From assembly GCA_963836015.1 (NCBI GenBank), contig CAWIIF010000015.1, positions 310,001 through 374,000 on the forward strand: a stretch of 64,000 nt of DNA, written 5' to 3'. The translations under genes and the position numbers were made by a program. Positions 8,129 through 16,344 of the stretch are shown here, in pieces; positions within the stretch are counted from its first letter, which is position 1; every line of letters begins with the position of its first letter. The notes beneath the pieces were generated by a model, which saw only the letters and a program-made list of their open reading frames with translations, was not told where the DNA came from and did no database searches. Origin of the DNA: CAWCDJ01 sp963836015 (lineage in GTDB: Bacteria > Acidobacteriota > Terriglobia > Bryobacterales > Bryobacteraceae).

Positions 8129-11100
8129 TTAGAACCGCAGATAGGCTCCAACCTGCAACTGGCGTGCGGTCGATGCCGTGCCGGTGATCACGCTGTAGTT
8201 GTTGTAGCTCTTGACGGAGCCGTCGGAATTCAGTGTCGGCGCCGCATAGGTCGCTTGCGGATTGGAGAAGGTGGGCGTGTTGGTCAAGTTGAACGCCTCG
8301 CCCAGAATCTGCAATTTGAACCGCTCTTTGAAAGTGAAAGTGCGCGAAACCTGCTGGCTCAGGTTGAACAGGCCGGGGCCGCGCAGCAGATTCCTGCCGC
8401 TCGAGCCCAGGCGCGCCGTCGAGATGGGGCCGAAGGCGGCGCCGTCGAAGTAGGGCGTATTCGGGTCGTGACCGCCCAGGATCTTCACCACCGGATTCAA
8501 CTGGTCCGCCGTCTGTCCCTGGCCGCCGGCGTTCAATGAGGCGTTCGAAGCGGCTACGGTGAACGGCAGTCCGCTGAAGCGGCTCAGGCTGCCGCTGATC
8601 TGGAAGCCGCCGGCAATCCAGGCCAGCACGCCGTGGTTGAGCAGCTTGTGTCCTTTGCCGAATGGCAGCTGGTAGACGTGGTAAAGCTGGAAGGTTTGCG
8701 TACGGTCGAATCCGGCCAGTTGCTTGTTCAGGCTATAGGACATGGGATAAGCACGGAACAAGGTGCCGTCTCCGTTGTCGCCGTTGACATCGTTGATGGA
8801 CTTCGAGTACGCGTAGCTGACCCCGACGATCGACCCGCCGCCGAAGCGCTTCTTGAGGGTGGTCTGCAATCCGTTGTATGTCATGTCGCCGAACGGCATG
8901 TAAGAGTTCAGATCGGTCGTCAGATAGGGGGCGAACTGGCGGCCCGCATTGCCCGTGCCGGGGGCGGACCCGTTGATATTGACGCCCATTATGGTGTGCA
9001 CGCCGTGTGTGCCAACATATCCGATGTCGGCCACGAGGGTTGACGTGATCTCGCGCTGGATGAACAGGTTCCAACTCTGGATGTAGCCGCGGTTCATGTT
9101 TTGAGGAAATGTTGCGGCGAGACCGGTGGTCGGCAAGTAGGTTGTCGGAGAGGCGGTGTTGGATGGTTTGATGGTGCCGGCCGTGATGTCCGGGAACGAT
9201 GGCGCCGGAATGCCGGTGCGTAGCGAGGTTTGGGGAACGCCCGCGTTGGTAATGAACTGGTAGGTGCTAGCCGGAGTGAAGTCCTGGTTGATCACCGATG
9301 GGTAAGCGTTGCGCTGGTTGCGCATATTATCCGGATCCACGGTGATGCCGTAGCCGCTGCGGATGACCGTCTTCGAGCCCAGGCGATATGCCAGGCCGAC
9401 GCGGGGAGCGAAATTCTTCTTGGTAGCGGTGGCGCCGGTGTCCCACGGCACGCCGCCCTCGCCGCCGATCAGGATGTTGGCGGTGGCTGGATCGAAACGC
9501 GTCGCTCCGTACCAGTTGTGCGCGAAGATCGGATAGTATTCCCAGCGAAGGCCATAGTTGAGCGTCAAATTGCGGGTCACCTGCCATTGGTCGCGCGCGT
9601 AAATCCCCCAATCGGAAAAGCGCAGGGCGTTCGGATCCTGGAACTGCGTGATCTTTCCGGCGCGGGAGGGGAAGCCCAAGAGAAACTGGGCCCAGGAATT
9701 GAACGGGCCGGTGGCGTTGACCTGGGCTCCGCCCTTCAGCGCGGTCAGTGTGCCGTCGAATCCGAAGGTGCCGCGCGCCGTGCCGAAAGTCCCGCCCTGG
9801 GGCTGGAAGTGGTTGAGCGCGTATTTGTCGTATTCGAAGCCGAAGCGCAGGTTGTGCGCGCCTTTAACTTTGCTCAGGTTGAACGCGGTGGTGTACTGGT
9901 TGTCGCGGAACAGAAACGGGCTGCCGGTGTTGGTATTGCCGATATTGGCGATGCCCGTCACCTGGAATCCCGGGATGCCGTAATAGTTCGGCCCGATGCC
10001 ATTGGTGCCCGGTATCTTGAGGGCGTTCAGCCCGTAGAGCCCGTCTTCGGGGTCGCCGTTCGCCCCGATGTTCTGGCGGGTATAGCCGACATTGCCATCG
10101 ATCAGGACTGTCGGCGAGAGGGTGTAGGTGAAGCCGGCCGCGGTCGTCTGCACACGGCCGCCGGCGTGCCCGGGATTTCCGCCGCCGAACGCGTCGCCCG
10201 CCGCGGGTCCTAAAACCATGAGCGCGACGATATCCATCGGCGAGAGGCTGTAGCGGCCCCACACCGCCAGCCTGGAGGTGGGATTGTAGTTGACCTTGAA
10301 ATCCCAGTTGGCGCGGTTGTACTGGGTGTTGCCGTAGGCGTCGTAGTTGCTGGTGTACGCGTTCGGTCTCGTAAGCGTGGGCAGCAGGGACGTCAGCGTC
10401 TTGGACGCAGGGTCGATGCGGGAATCGGGAATCGAGTTGTTGGCAAACGGCGTGCGGCCCGTGCCGTCCGGATTGCCGGTGAGCGGGTCGTAGATGGTGG
10501 CGCCGGTCGCGCTGAAGTCGCCGGAGCGCATGGCCGCGTTAGGCAGCGTCAGGTTGCTGGAGGCTGCGTACTGGCGGCGCTTGGTGCCCTGGTAGTCGGC
10601 GAAGAAGAACAGCTTGTTCTTTCCGTGAATGATTTTGGGGATCCAGACCGGGCCGCCGACGGCGAATCCGTACTGGTTGAAGATGTTCTTGTTGAGCGGC
10701 TGGGTGTGGCTGAAATAGTTCACCGCCGTCATGTTGTTATTCTGGTTGCGCTCGAACAGGACTCCGTGTAGGTCGTTGGTGCCCGATTTGATCGTTACGT
10801 TGACCGCGGCGCCTCCCGCCGCGCCCTGCTCGGCATCGAAGGCGTTGGCGCTCACGTTGACGGCTTCAATCGCTTCGGACGGCGGCACGTAAGCGATGTT
10901 GACCGGCAGCCAAGGGTAGGAGACGGTGGCGCCGTCCAGCTTCGTGCTGTTGCCGGTGGAAGAGACGCCGTTCATGAACAGCGTCTGCGCTCGCTGCGGA
11001 TTGCCGGCCTCCGAATTCGCCTCGACGTTGGCGATGATCCCCGCTCCCGGCATCAGGTACAGAAGACTCTGGAAGTTCTTGCCTTCGCCGCCGTTGTACG

Positions 11101-11551
11101 GCAGCTCTTCCACCTGCTGCGCCGTGATCTCGTGGCGGACATCGGATTTGTCGGTTTGCAGCACGGCCGCGTTGGCGGCCACTTCCACCGTCTGGATGGC
11201 CTGGGCAATCTGCACCCGGAAATCGACGCGGCGCACCTCGTTGGCGTTCACCGTGACGTTATCCATGATCGTGGTCTGGAACCCTTTGGATTCGACCGTG
11301 ATCTTGTAAGAGCCGAGTTGGAGATTGCTGAACAGATAACCCCCCCGGGCGTCCGTTTCCGCCTGCCTCGAGACTCCGGTACCGGCGTTCAAAACTTCCA
11401 CTCTCGCGCCGGGTATCGCGGCATCCGTGGGATCCGTCACGTTCCCGGTGAGCGATCCGTAGAGAACTTGAGCGTGGCCGACGCTGCACGCTGCTGCCAA
11501 TACGAGGAGCACGGCGGCGCACCGGACTCGAAATGGAGTGCTTATCGTCAT
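8129..11551 (-). CDS. TonB-dependent receptor, Oar-like, with carboxypeptidase-regulatory domain
   Basis: This 1,140-residue outer-membrane protein has a signal peptide (ends CSVGHAQ). A carboxypeptidase-regulatory-like domain covers about 28-115 (GSLTGNVTDPTDAAIPGARV). A plug domain follows (about 120-260: VEELPYNGGEGKNFQSLLYL, AVNVTIKSGTNDLHG) and then a long beta-barrel rich in alternating Tyr/Asn strands ending LQVGAYLRF, with a terminal aromatic as expected for BAM insertion. No obvious TonB box was located. It is the first gene of a receptor, GH3 and ROK unit with 59 bp to the GH3 gene, comparable to SusC-type loci but without a SusD partner. Substrate is unknown; plant or microbial glycan is inferred from neighbours. 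Confidence 0.92.
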   Translation of the reverse strand: MTISTPFRVRCAAVLLVLAAACSVGHAQVLYGSLTGNVTDPTDAAIPGARVEVLNAGTGVSRQAETDARGGYLFSNLQLGSYKITVESKGFQTTIMDNVTVNANEVRRVDFRVQIAQAIQTVEVAANAAVLQTDKSDVRHEITAQQVEELPYNGGEGKNFQSLLYLMPGAGIIANVEANSEAGNPQRAQTLFMNGVSSTGNSTKLDGATVSYPWLPVNIAYVPPSEAIEAVNVSANAFDAEQGAAGGAAVNVTIKSGTNDLHGVLFERNQNNNMTAVNYFSHTQPLNKNIFNQYGFAVGGPVWIPKIIHGKNKLFFFADYQGTKRRQYAASSNLTLPNAAMRSGDFSATGATIYDPLTGNPDGTGRTPFANNSIPDSRIDPASKTLTSLLPTLTRPNAYTSNYDAYGNTQYNRANWDFKVNYNPTSRLAVWGRYSLSPMDIVALMVLGPAAGDAFGGGNPGHAGGRVQTTAAGFTYTLSPTVLIDGNVGYTRQNIGANGDPEDGLYGLNALKIPGTNGIGPNYYGIPGFQVTGIANIGNTNTGSPFLFRDNQYTTAFNLSKVKGAHNLRFGFEYDKYALNHFQPQGGTFGTARGTFGFDGTLTALKGGAQVNATGPFNSWAQFLLGFPSRAGKITQFQDPNALRFSDWGIYARDQWQVTRNLTLNYGLRWEYYPIFAHNWYGATRFDPATANILIGGEGGVPWDTGATATKKNFAPRVGLAYRLGSKTVIRSGYGITVDPDNMRNQRNAYPSVINQDFTPASTYQFITNAGVPQTSLRTGIPAPSFPDITAGTIKPSNTASPTTYLPTTGLAATFPQNMNRGYIQSWNLFIQREITSTLVADIGYVGTHGVHTIMGVNINGSAPGTGNAGRQFAPYLTTDLNSYMPFGDMTYNGLQTTLKKRFGGGSIVGVSYAYSKSINDVNGDNGDGTLFRAYPMSYSLNKQLAGFDRTQTFQLYHVYQLPFGKGHKLLNHGVLAWIAGGFQISGSLSRFSGLPFTVAASNASLNAGGQGQTADQLNPVVKILGGHDPNTPYFDGAAFGPISTARLGSSGRNLLRGPGLFNLSQQVSRTFTFKERFKLQILGEAFNLTNTPTFSNPQATYAAPTLNSDGSVKSYNNYSVITGTASTARQLQVGAYLRF

Positions 11552-11631
11552 AGATGTTTCCGACCTTCCCGGGCAAAGAGGGCTTCGCGAGCCTTCTGCC
11601 TCTGGCGCTGAAGCATTTGTTGTACTGCCAA

Positions 11632-11661
11632 ACTATATGCGCGATTTTTCGGCGATGTCAA
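11632..11661 (-). promoter_or_regulatory. Sigma-70-type promoter for the receptor/GH3/ROK unit
   Basis: Read on the minus strand, TTGACA (11661-11656, perfect -35) is followed by an 18-base spacer and TATAGT (11637-11632, 5 of 6 to the -10 consensus). The receptor start is about 80 bp downstream. This is the best-matching promoter seen in the window. Confidence 0.65.
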
Positions 11662-11744
11662 GCATAAAATGACCTGAAACGCTGTTTTACGGCGCGAGTG
11701 CTGTGATACAACGGTTACTCACGCTGCGCCAGAAAGGATGGGTC

Positions 11745-12806
11745 ATGCTACCGGAACAGTGGAAGACGTTTAAGCGGGCCGCCCGGCGCGAAACCATGGA
11801 AAAGATCCCCATGGCTCTCATCGTGGATAGCCCCTGGATTCCCGGCTACCTGGGCATCAAGCATCTTGATTACTATCTGGACCCTGAGCTCTGGTTCCAG
11901 TCGAATCTCACGGTCGTGCGAGAATTCCCCGACATCATCTTCGTGCCCTCCTGGTGGATGGAGTACGGCATGGCGGCCGAGCCCTCGATCCTCGGCGCGA
12001 AAATCAAGTTCTGGCCGTTCAATACGCCGAGCGAGTGTCACACCCTTTATCGCCTGGAAGAAATCGATCAGTTGTCGGAATATGAAGTGGAGGCGGACGC
12101 TTTCGCGGCCCTCACCCTGCACCGCATCGGCATGCACCGGCAGCGCATTCTCGACCACGGCCATATCCTGCCCATGGTGACCGCCCGGGGCCCCCTCTGT
12201 ACGGCCGGCTTCGTGCGCGGCATCACCAATTTCATGATCGACCTGGTGGAAGACCCGGAGGGCGCCCACCGGCTGATCGACCTCTGTACACGCGTCGTGA
12301 TCGACTGGCTCAAGGCGCAGCAGAAGGCCATCGGCAACACGGTGGAAGGCATCTTCATCCTGGACGACATCGTCGGATTCATCAACGAACAGCATTACCT
12401 GGAGTTCGCCCACCCCTACCTGAAGCGGATCTGCGACGCGTTTCCCGAGGATTGGGTGAAGCTCTATCACAACGATGCCGAGGTGGGCGCATGTCTCGAC
12501 CACCTTCCCGATACAGGCTTCAACGTCCTCAACTGGGGCAAGCAGCGCGACATCCGCGAAGTGAAGCGCCGGGTCGGTTCCCGCATGTGCCTGATGGGCA
12601 ACGTCAACCCGCTCGAAATCGCGGTGCAGGGCAAGCCCGCCGAAGTGAAGCAAGCGACTTTGGACGTGCTGGACGGCTCGGGCGGCGAGGGGGTGATTCT
12701 GTCGGTCGGCGGCGGAGTCAGCCCCGGGATGCCGCGCGCCAACATCGTCGCGATGCTCGAGGCGCTGGCGGACTACAACGGGCGCCGTGCCGCGGCGCAC
12801 GCTTAG
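11745..12806 (+). CDS. URO-D superfamily protein (methyltransferase-type uroporphyrinogen decarboxylase homologue)
   Basis: The 353-residue protein has a URO-D/MtaA-type TIM-barrel layout: WKTFKRAARRETMEKIP near the start, DIIFVPSWWMEYGMAAEP, LVEDPEGAHRLIDL, GIFILDDIVGF and the C-terminal GEGVILSVGGGVSPGMP. The catalytic-zinc region of corrinoid methyltransferases (HxC) reads YHNDAEVGAC here, so metal binding may differ. The ATG at 11745 is chosen because AGAAAGGA stands 6 bases before it; an upstream ATG at 11703 lacks a site. The gene is 8 bp ahead of a homocysteine methyltransferase gene and is not beside haem genes, so methyl transfer from an unknown methylated compound is more likely than haem synthesis. 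Confidence 0.8.
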   Translation: MLPEQWKTFKRAARRETMEKIPMALIVDSPWIPGYLGIKHLDYYLDPELWFQSNLTVVREFPDIIFVPSWWMEYGMAAEPSILGAKIKFWPFNTPSECHTLYRLEEIDQLSEYEVEADAFAALTLHRIGMHRQRILDHGHILPMVTARGPLCTAGFVRGITNFMIDLVEDPEGAHRLIDLCTRVVIDWLKAQQKAIGNTVEGIFILDDIVGFINEQHYLEFAHPYLKRICDAFPEDWVKLYHNDAEVGACLDHLPDTGFNVLNWGKQRDIREVKRRVGSRMCLMGNVNPLEIAVQGKPAEVKQATLDVLDGSGGEGVILSVGGGVSPGMPRANIVAMLEALADYNGRRAAAHA

Positions 12807-12814
12807 GGGGGCCG

Positions 12815-13717
12815 ATGAAATCCACCTTGCTCGAAGCGATCGCCGGCCGTCCCCTGTTGGGCGACGGAGCGATGGGCACGCAGCTGATGCTTGCCGGCCT
12901 GGAGCGGGGCGATTGCGGCGAGGAGTGGAACCTGGCGCACCCGGAAAGGGTGCTGGCCATTCAGCGCCGCTATGTCGAAGCCGGGTCGGACTGCCTGCTC
13001 ACCAACACCTTCGGGGCCTCGCGGGTGATGCTCGACCGGCACGGCAAGGGCGCGCTGGCTCGTGAGATCAACCGCGCCGGAGTGGAAATCGCGCGGCAGG
13101 CCTTCGACGGCCGGGCGGGCTTTGTGATCGGCGACATCGGCCCGTTCGGAGGGCTGCTGGAGCCGTACGGCGATTTCACCGAGGCGGAGGTCGGCGCGGC
13201 TTTCGAGGAGCAGGCGGAGGCCCTGGTGGAAGCCGGCGTCGATGCCATCATCCTCGAAACGCAGACCGCCCTCGAGGAGCTGGCATTAGCGATCGAGGCT
13301 GCACGGAAGGCCGGCGCGGCCTGCATTATCGGGTCGATGGCCTTCGATGCGCGGCCCGGCAGCTCCACGTTCCGGACCATGATGGGGGTAGATGTCGAAT
13401 CCGCCGCGAGATCCATGGTGGAGCACGGGGTGGATATGGTGGCGCTGAACTGCGGCGCCGGGATGGACATGCAAGGCGCACTGCGCGTAGTGGAACGGTA
13501 CCGCGGGGTGACCGCACTGCCCCTGATGGTCCAACCCAACGCCGGGCAGCCCAAGCTGGTCAACCAGGATCTGATTTACGACGAAACGCCGGAGCGTATG
13601 GCGGAAGGGGTGGCGCCCCTCGCCCGGGCGGGCGTGTCGATTATCGGGGGCTGCTGCGGCAGTACCCCCCAGCACATCCGGGCGTTTCGGAAAGCGCTGG
13701 ACGAATCTCCGCGGTAA
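12815..13717 (+). CDS. Stand-alone homocysteine S-methyltransferase domain protein
   Basis: The 300-residue protein consists of a complete homocysteine-binding barrel as in the N-terminus of MetH or in MmuM. It carries GDGAMGTQL at the start, TNTFGAS, GDIGPFGG, ETQTALEELALAIEA and the three zinc-binding cysteines in ALNCGAG and GGCCGSTP. It lacks the folate, cobalamin and SAM-activation domains of full MetH, so another protein must present the methyl group. The start at 12815 follows AGGGGGGCCG, 8 bp after the URO-D stop. Pairing with a URO-D protein suggests transfer from a methyl donor, perhaps through a corrinoid protein encoded elsewhere, to homocysteine. Confidence 0.85.
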   Translation: MKSTLLEAIAGRPLLGDGAMGTQLMLAGLERGDCGEEWNLAHPERVLAIQRRYVEAGSDCLLTNTFGASRVMLDRHGKGALAREINRAGVEIARQAFDGRAGFVIGDIGPFGGLLEPYGDFTEAEVGAAFEEQAEALVEAGVDAIILETQTALEELALAIEAARKAGAACIIGSMAFDARPGSSTFRTMMGVDVESAARSMVEHGVDMVALNCGAGMDMQGALRVVERYRGVTALPLMVQPNAGQPKLVNQDLIYDETPERMAEGVAPLARAGVSIIGGCCGSTPQHIRAFRKALDESPR

Positions 13718-13728
13718 GAGCGCTTTTC

Positions 13729-14367
13729 TTAGGAGCCGCCCACGATGGCCGAGGCCGGTTCGGGGTGCACGTGGGTCCGCGCACGTAGAGCCTTGCTCTC
13801 CCGATCCTCAAAACGGAAATCGTTGGATAGCAACTCCTGGACCGAATACGCGGCTTTGCCCACGCCGCACGAGCCATGCTGGCTGGTGTTCGCGAAAATG
13901 TGGTACAGCTCGTGGGCCAGAACCCGGCCCACGGCGCGCCCGAAGAGTTCGTTCCGGACGCCTGGGTCGAGGTAAAGCAGATCTCTCTGCATGAAGGTGC
14001 GGATGCGGTCGCAATCCACGTCACTGAACGGCAGGATAATCCCATCGCTGACGTGGGTCCACCCCAGAGCCCCCGGATGGGAAGCATGCGGGACCAGGTT
14101 TGCGGTGCTGCAAGTACCCTTGAAATTGATGACGGCCAGTTCGATGGACACTTCCGAGCCGTTGGCGAGCGAGAGATTGCGCCAATCGAAGTTGATTCCG
14201 ATCGGCTCCATGATGGCGCCTACTTCCTGCTGAATCGCCGCCATCACGGCGGGGGGCACTTCGTGTTCGAATTTCGCGTACAGTGTGATCGGGACCGGCT
14301 CTTGAGGTCGGTCTTTGCCGAAGCCGGGCAGAACTCCCAGCATCAGGCAAAAGAGCCAGAGCTTCAT
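13729..14367 (-). CDS. Secreted HELYH-motif putative zinc metalloprotein
   Basis: The 212-residue protein has a short signal peptide (MKLWLFCLMLGVLPGFG). Its only recognisable motif is a zincin-type helix VLAHELYHIF (His152, Glu153, His156). His164 and Cys167 follow in SQHGSCG, and GKAAYSVQELL comes after. The spacing to the third His is longer than in metzincins (HExxHxxGxxH), so it belongs to no metzincin group I can name. Upstream text (IGINFDWRN, CSTANLVPHA, GWTHVSDG) suggests an archaemetzincin-like or YbeY-like small fold, but this is unproven. It is 12 bp downstream of the Cys-rich membrane protein gene and probably co-transcribed. Protease activity is inferred only from the motif. Confidence 0.6.
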   Translation of the reverse strand: MKLWLFCLMLGVLPGFGKDRPQEPVPITLYAKFEHEVPPAVMAAIQQEVGAIMEPIGINFDWRNLSLANGSEVSIELAVINFKGTCSTANLVPHASHPGALGWTHVSDGIILPFSDVDCDRIRTFMQRDLLYLDPGVRNELFGRAVGRVLAHELYHIFANTSQHGSCGVGKAAYSVQELLSNDFRFEDRESKALRARTHVHPEPASAIVGGS

Positions 14368-14379
14368 TTGTTACGACTC

Positions 14380-14934
14380 CTAGTGTGGAATCGGTCGGGT
14401 CCGGTCTATAGCCAGATCGGGATGTTCCCGCACGAGCCGGTTCGCCATGTAACAGGCGAAACAGATCGGCGTCGCGGTCGCGAGGGTTTCCTGCAGCCTT
14501 TCCGCGGGGATCTCATTCCATTCCACAAGTAACTCATCGGCGGAACGTAGAGCCGGCTTAGCTCCGGCCCACTCAATCACGCCGAAAGGACGGCCGCAAC
14601 TGGCACAATCTTTTCCCTCGTACCATCTCACGAGGATGTTGCGAACCAGACAGTCTTCCGGCGAAGCCTCTATCTGACTGAGGCACTGCTGCCCGCAGCC
14701 GGCGCGCTCCGGCCAGCGGGAACAGGAGGCAAGCCGCAGTTCCGGCGGTTTACCCAGGGCTGTCAATGCGGCATGGGCGGCATCCACCACTACGCCGGCA
14801 GGGCGCTGGTTTTCGGGACACCGGATTACCCGCTCTCCGCGGTACTTCAGCCAGGAGCTTACCAGACGGCCGATGAGCAGTCCGGCGAGCACCACCAGCA
14901 GGCCAACCAAGACCCAAGTCATTTGAACCGTCAT
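14380..14934 (-). CDS. Membrane-anchored cysteine-rich protein of unknown function
   Basis: The 184-residue protein has one N-terminal transmembrane helix (WVLVGLLVVLAGLLIG, about residues 7-22). A soluble domain follows with repeated cysteines: RCPENQRPAG, CSRWPERAGCGQQC, EDCLV, a CASCGRPFG zinc-ribbon-like pair and a final CFACY. The pairs could hold zinc or an iron-sulphur centre; no family name is recognised. ATG 14934 follows CGGAG. It stands first in a two-gene unit with the HELYH protein, so a joint role at the cell surface is plausible. Confidence 0.6.
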   Translation of the reverse strand: MTVQMTWVLVGLLVVLAGLLIGRLVSSWLKYRGERVIRCPENQRPAGVVVDAAHAALTALGKPPELRLASCSRWPERAGCGQQCLSQIEASPEDCLVRNILVRWYEGKDCASCGRPFGVIEWAGAKPALRSADELLVEWNEIPAERLQETLATATPICFACYMANRLVREHPDLAIDRTRPIPH

Positions 14935-15104
14935 AAATTACTCCGAAATTCTTGATGCAAACGGATGGCCATGATGTAAAGCTTTTGTAATCTGCCGTCC
15001 AATAGGAGGTTGGAGGCGCGGTGGCATGTCCCCTGGGGGGTATTTCCACAGCTTCTGGGTGCTATGCCCCGAAGAAGCAACGCCGGCGGTGCACAATTCG
15101 TCTT

Positions 15105-15665
15105 ATGAGTGTGCAGAAAAGGCTTATTTGGGCGATAACACTCCTGTTGACGGCCGTACTAGCGGCGGACACTCAGTACGCTTCGGCCAAGCGCAAGTTC
15201 GACCAGATCGAAAGCGACCGGCTGCGGCCGGGCACCCGGATCGAGCTCACGCCGGGCGAACTGAACGCTTACGCGGAGCACGAGGTTCCAGCCGGTGTGC
15301 GAAATCCCCAGCTTCGGCTGGTTTCACCCGGGGTGGCGACCGGGACGGCGCTGGTGGACTTCGTGAAACTGCGTCGCGCGCAGGGAGCCGATCCGGGGTG
15401 GCTGATGACGAAGCTGCTGGATGGCGAGCGGCCGGTCAGCGTGACGGCGCGCATCCATTCCGCCAACGGCCAGGCAACCGTCGAGGTGGAGCAGGTGCAG
15501 GTCTCCGGCATGACCATCGACGGCAGCGCGCTGGATTTCCTGATCCAGAATGTCCTGCTGCCCCTGTATCCCGCTGCCGCGGTGGGGCGGCCTTTCGACC
15601 TAGGGCACCGCATCGAACAACTCAACGTCCAGCCGGGCGCAGTCACGGTGCTGATCGGGCAATAG
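15105..15665 (+). CDS. Small exported protein of unknown function
   Basis: From the ATG at 15105 the protein has 186 residues with an N-terminal signal peptide or anchor (RLIWAITLLLTAVLAAD). A longer in-frame reading from 15021 adds 28 residues without hydrophobic or conserved character and is rejected. The mature part contains ELTPGELNAYAEHEVPAGV and a beta-rich C-terminus (SVTARIHSANGQATVEVEQVQVSG) ending RIEQLNVQPGAVTVLIGQ. This pattern suggests a periplasmic lipid- or membrane-associated beta domain, but no family is recognised. It converges on the methyltransferase gene, which ends 8 bp away. Confidence 0.6.
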   Translation: MSVQKRLIWAITLLLTAVLAADTQYASAKRKFDQIESDRLRPGTRIELTPGELNAYAEHEVPAGVRNPQLRLVSPGVATGTALVDFVKLRRAQGADPGWLMTKLLDGERPVSVTARIHSANGQATVEVEQVQVSGMTIDGSALDFLIQNVLLPLYPAAAVGRPFDLGHRIEQLNVQPGAVTVLIGQ

Positions 15666-15672
15666 GCGCCGG

Positions 15673-16308
15673 CTATTTACGCAGCTCCATCGAGAAGATC
15701 CGAAACCCGGCGCCCTCCTCTTTCACTGAGGCGATTTGGAACCCGGCTTCCTTCGCCAGGTTCCGGTACCACGCGACATCGAGCGGCTGCTCGGGCCACA
15801 GTGTGCCGTAGCCGGTCTGGACGGTCTCATTGGGAAGCTGGAAGAGGAAGCGGAAGACGGGACCGGTGGTCTGCTTGTCGGCGGCGGTGGGAATGACGGC
15901 GTCCCAGATCAGCCAGCGGCCGCCCGGCCGGAGGACGCGCGAGACCTCGGCAAAAACCTTCTTTTGCACCTCCGGCTTCATATACATGAGCGAGAAAAAG
16001 GCGGTGACGGTGTCGAAGGAGCCGTCCAGGAATTTGAGGTCGGTGGCGTCCATGACGATTTTCAGGGGCCCGGGAGGCGCTTCCAGCAACTCCCTCTTGT
16101 AGAGGTCGATAGCCACCACCTGGCGGGGCTTCATGCGGCCGATGATGCCTTCCCCGCCGCCTCCGATGTCCAGGACATAGCCGGCCGCCTCGAAATCGGC
16201 AACCATGAACGGCTGGCGGTCGAAGAACTTCATGGGGGGCCGCTCGTCCGCTGACATGCGGGCTGCGCCGGCCAGGCTCCAGAGAAAGGCGGAACGCGTC
16301 ATGGTCAT
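15673..16308 (-). CDS. Class I SAM-dependent methyltransferase
   Basis: The 211-residue protein has a Rossmann methyltransferase core. The glycine-rich SAM loop reads YVLDIGGGGEGIIG, the acidic end of strand 2 is VVAIDLY, the motif II region is IVMDATDLKFLDGSFDTV, and VLRPGGRWLIWD follows. The first 20 residues (RSAFLWSLAGAARMSADE) look like a short hydrophobic leader; translation from the internal ATG before SADE would give a plain cytosolic enzyme. Substrate unknown. It is convergent with the small exported protein gene and follows the permease start region on the same strand. Confidence 0.8.
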   Translation of the reverse strand: MTMTRSAFLWSLAGAARMSADERPPMKFFDRQPFMVADFEAAGYVLDIGGGGEGIIGRMKPRQVVAIDLYKRELLEAPPGPLKIVMDATDLKFLDGSFDTVTAFFSLMYMKPEVQKKVFAEVSRVLRPGGRWLIWDAVIPTAADKQTTGPVFRFLFQLPNETVQTGYGTLWPEQPLDVAWYRNLAKEAGFQIASVKEEGAGFRIFSMELRK

Positions 16309-16344
16309 GATTCAGGATACGGAGATCCGATTTGCGATGTTCCG

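Noticed and set aside
14938..14951. 14-base match TTACTCCGAAATTC, repeated at 60118-60131
   Set aside because: The copies lie in unrelated places relative to gene starts and on different strand contexts, with no further similarity; likely chance or a weak ribosome-site resemblance.
15021..15104. Longer N-terminus for the small exported protein
   Set aside because: The added 28 residues would place the signal peptide internally; the ATG at 15105 puts it at the start.
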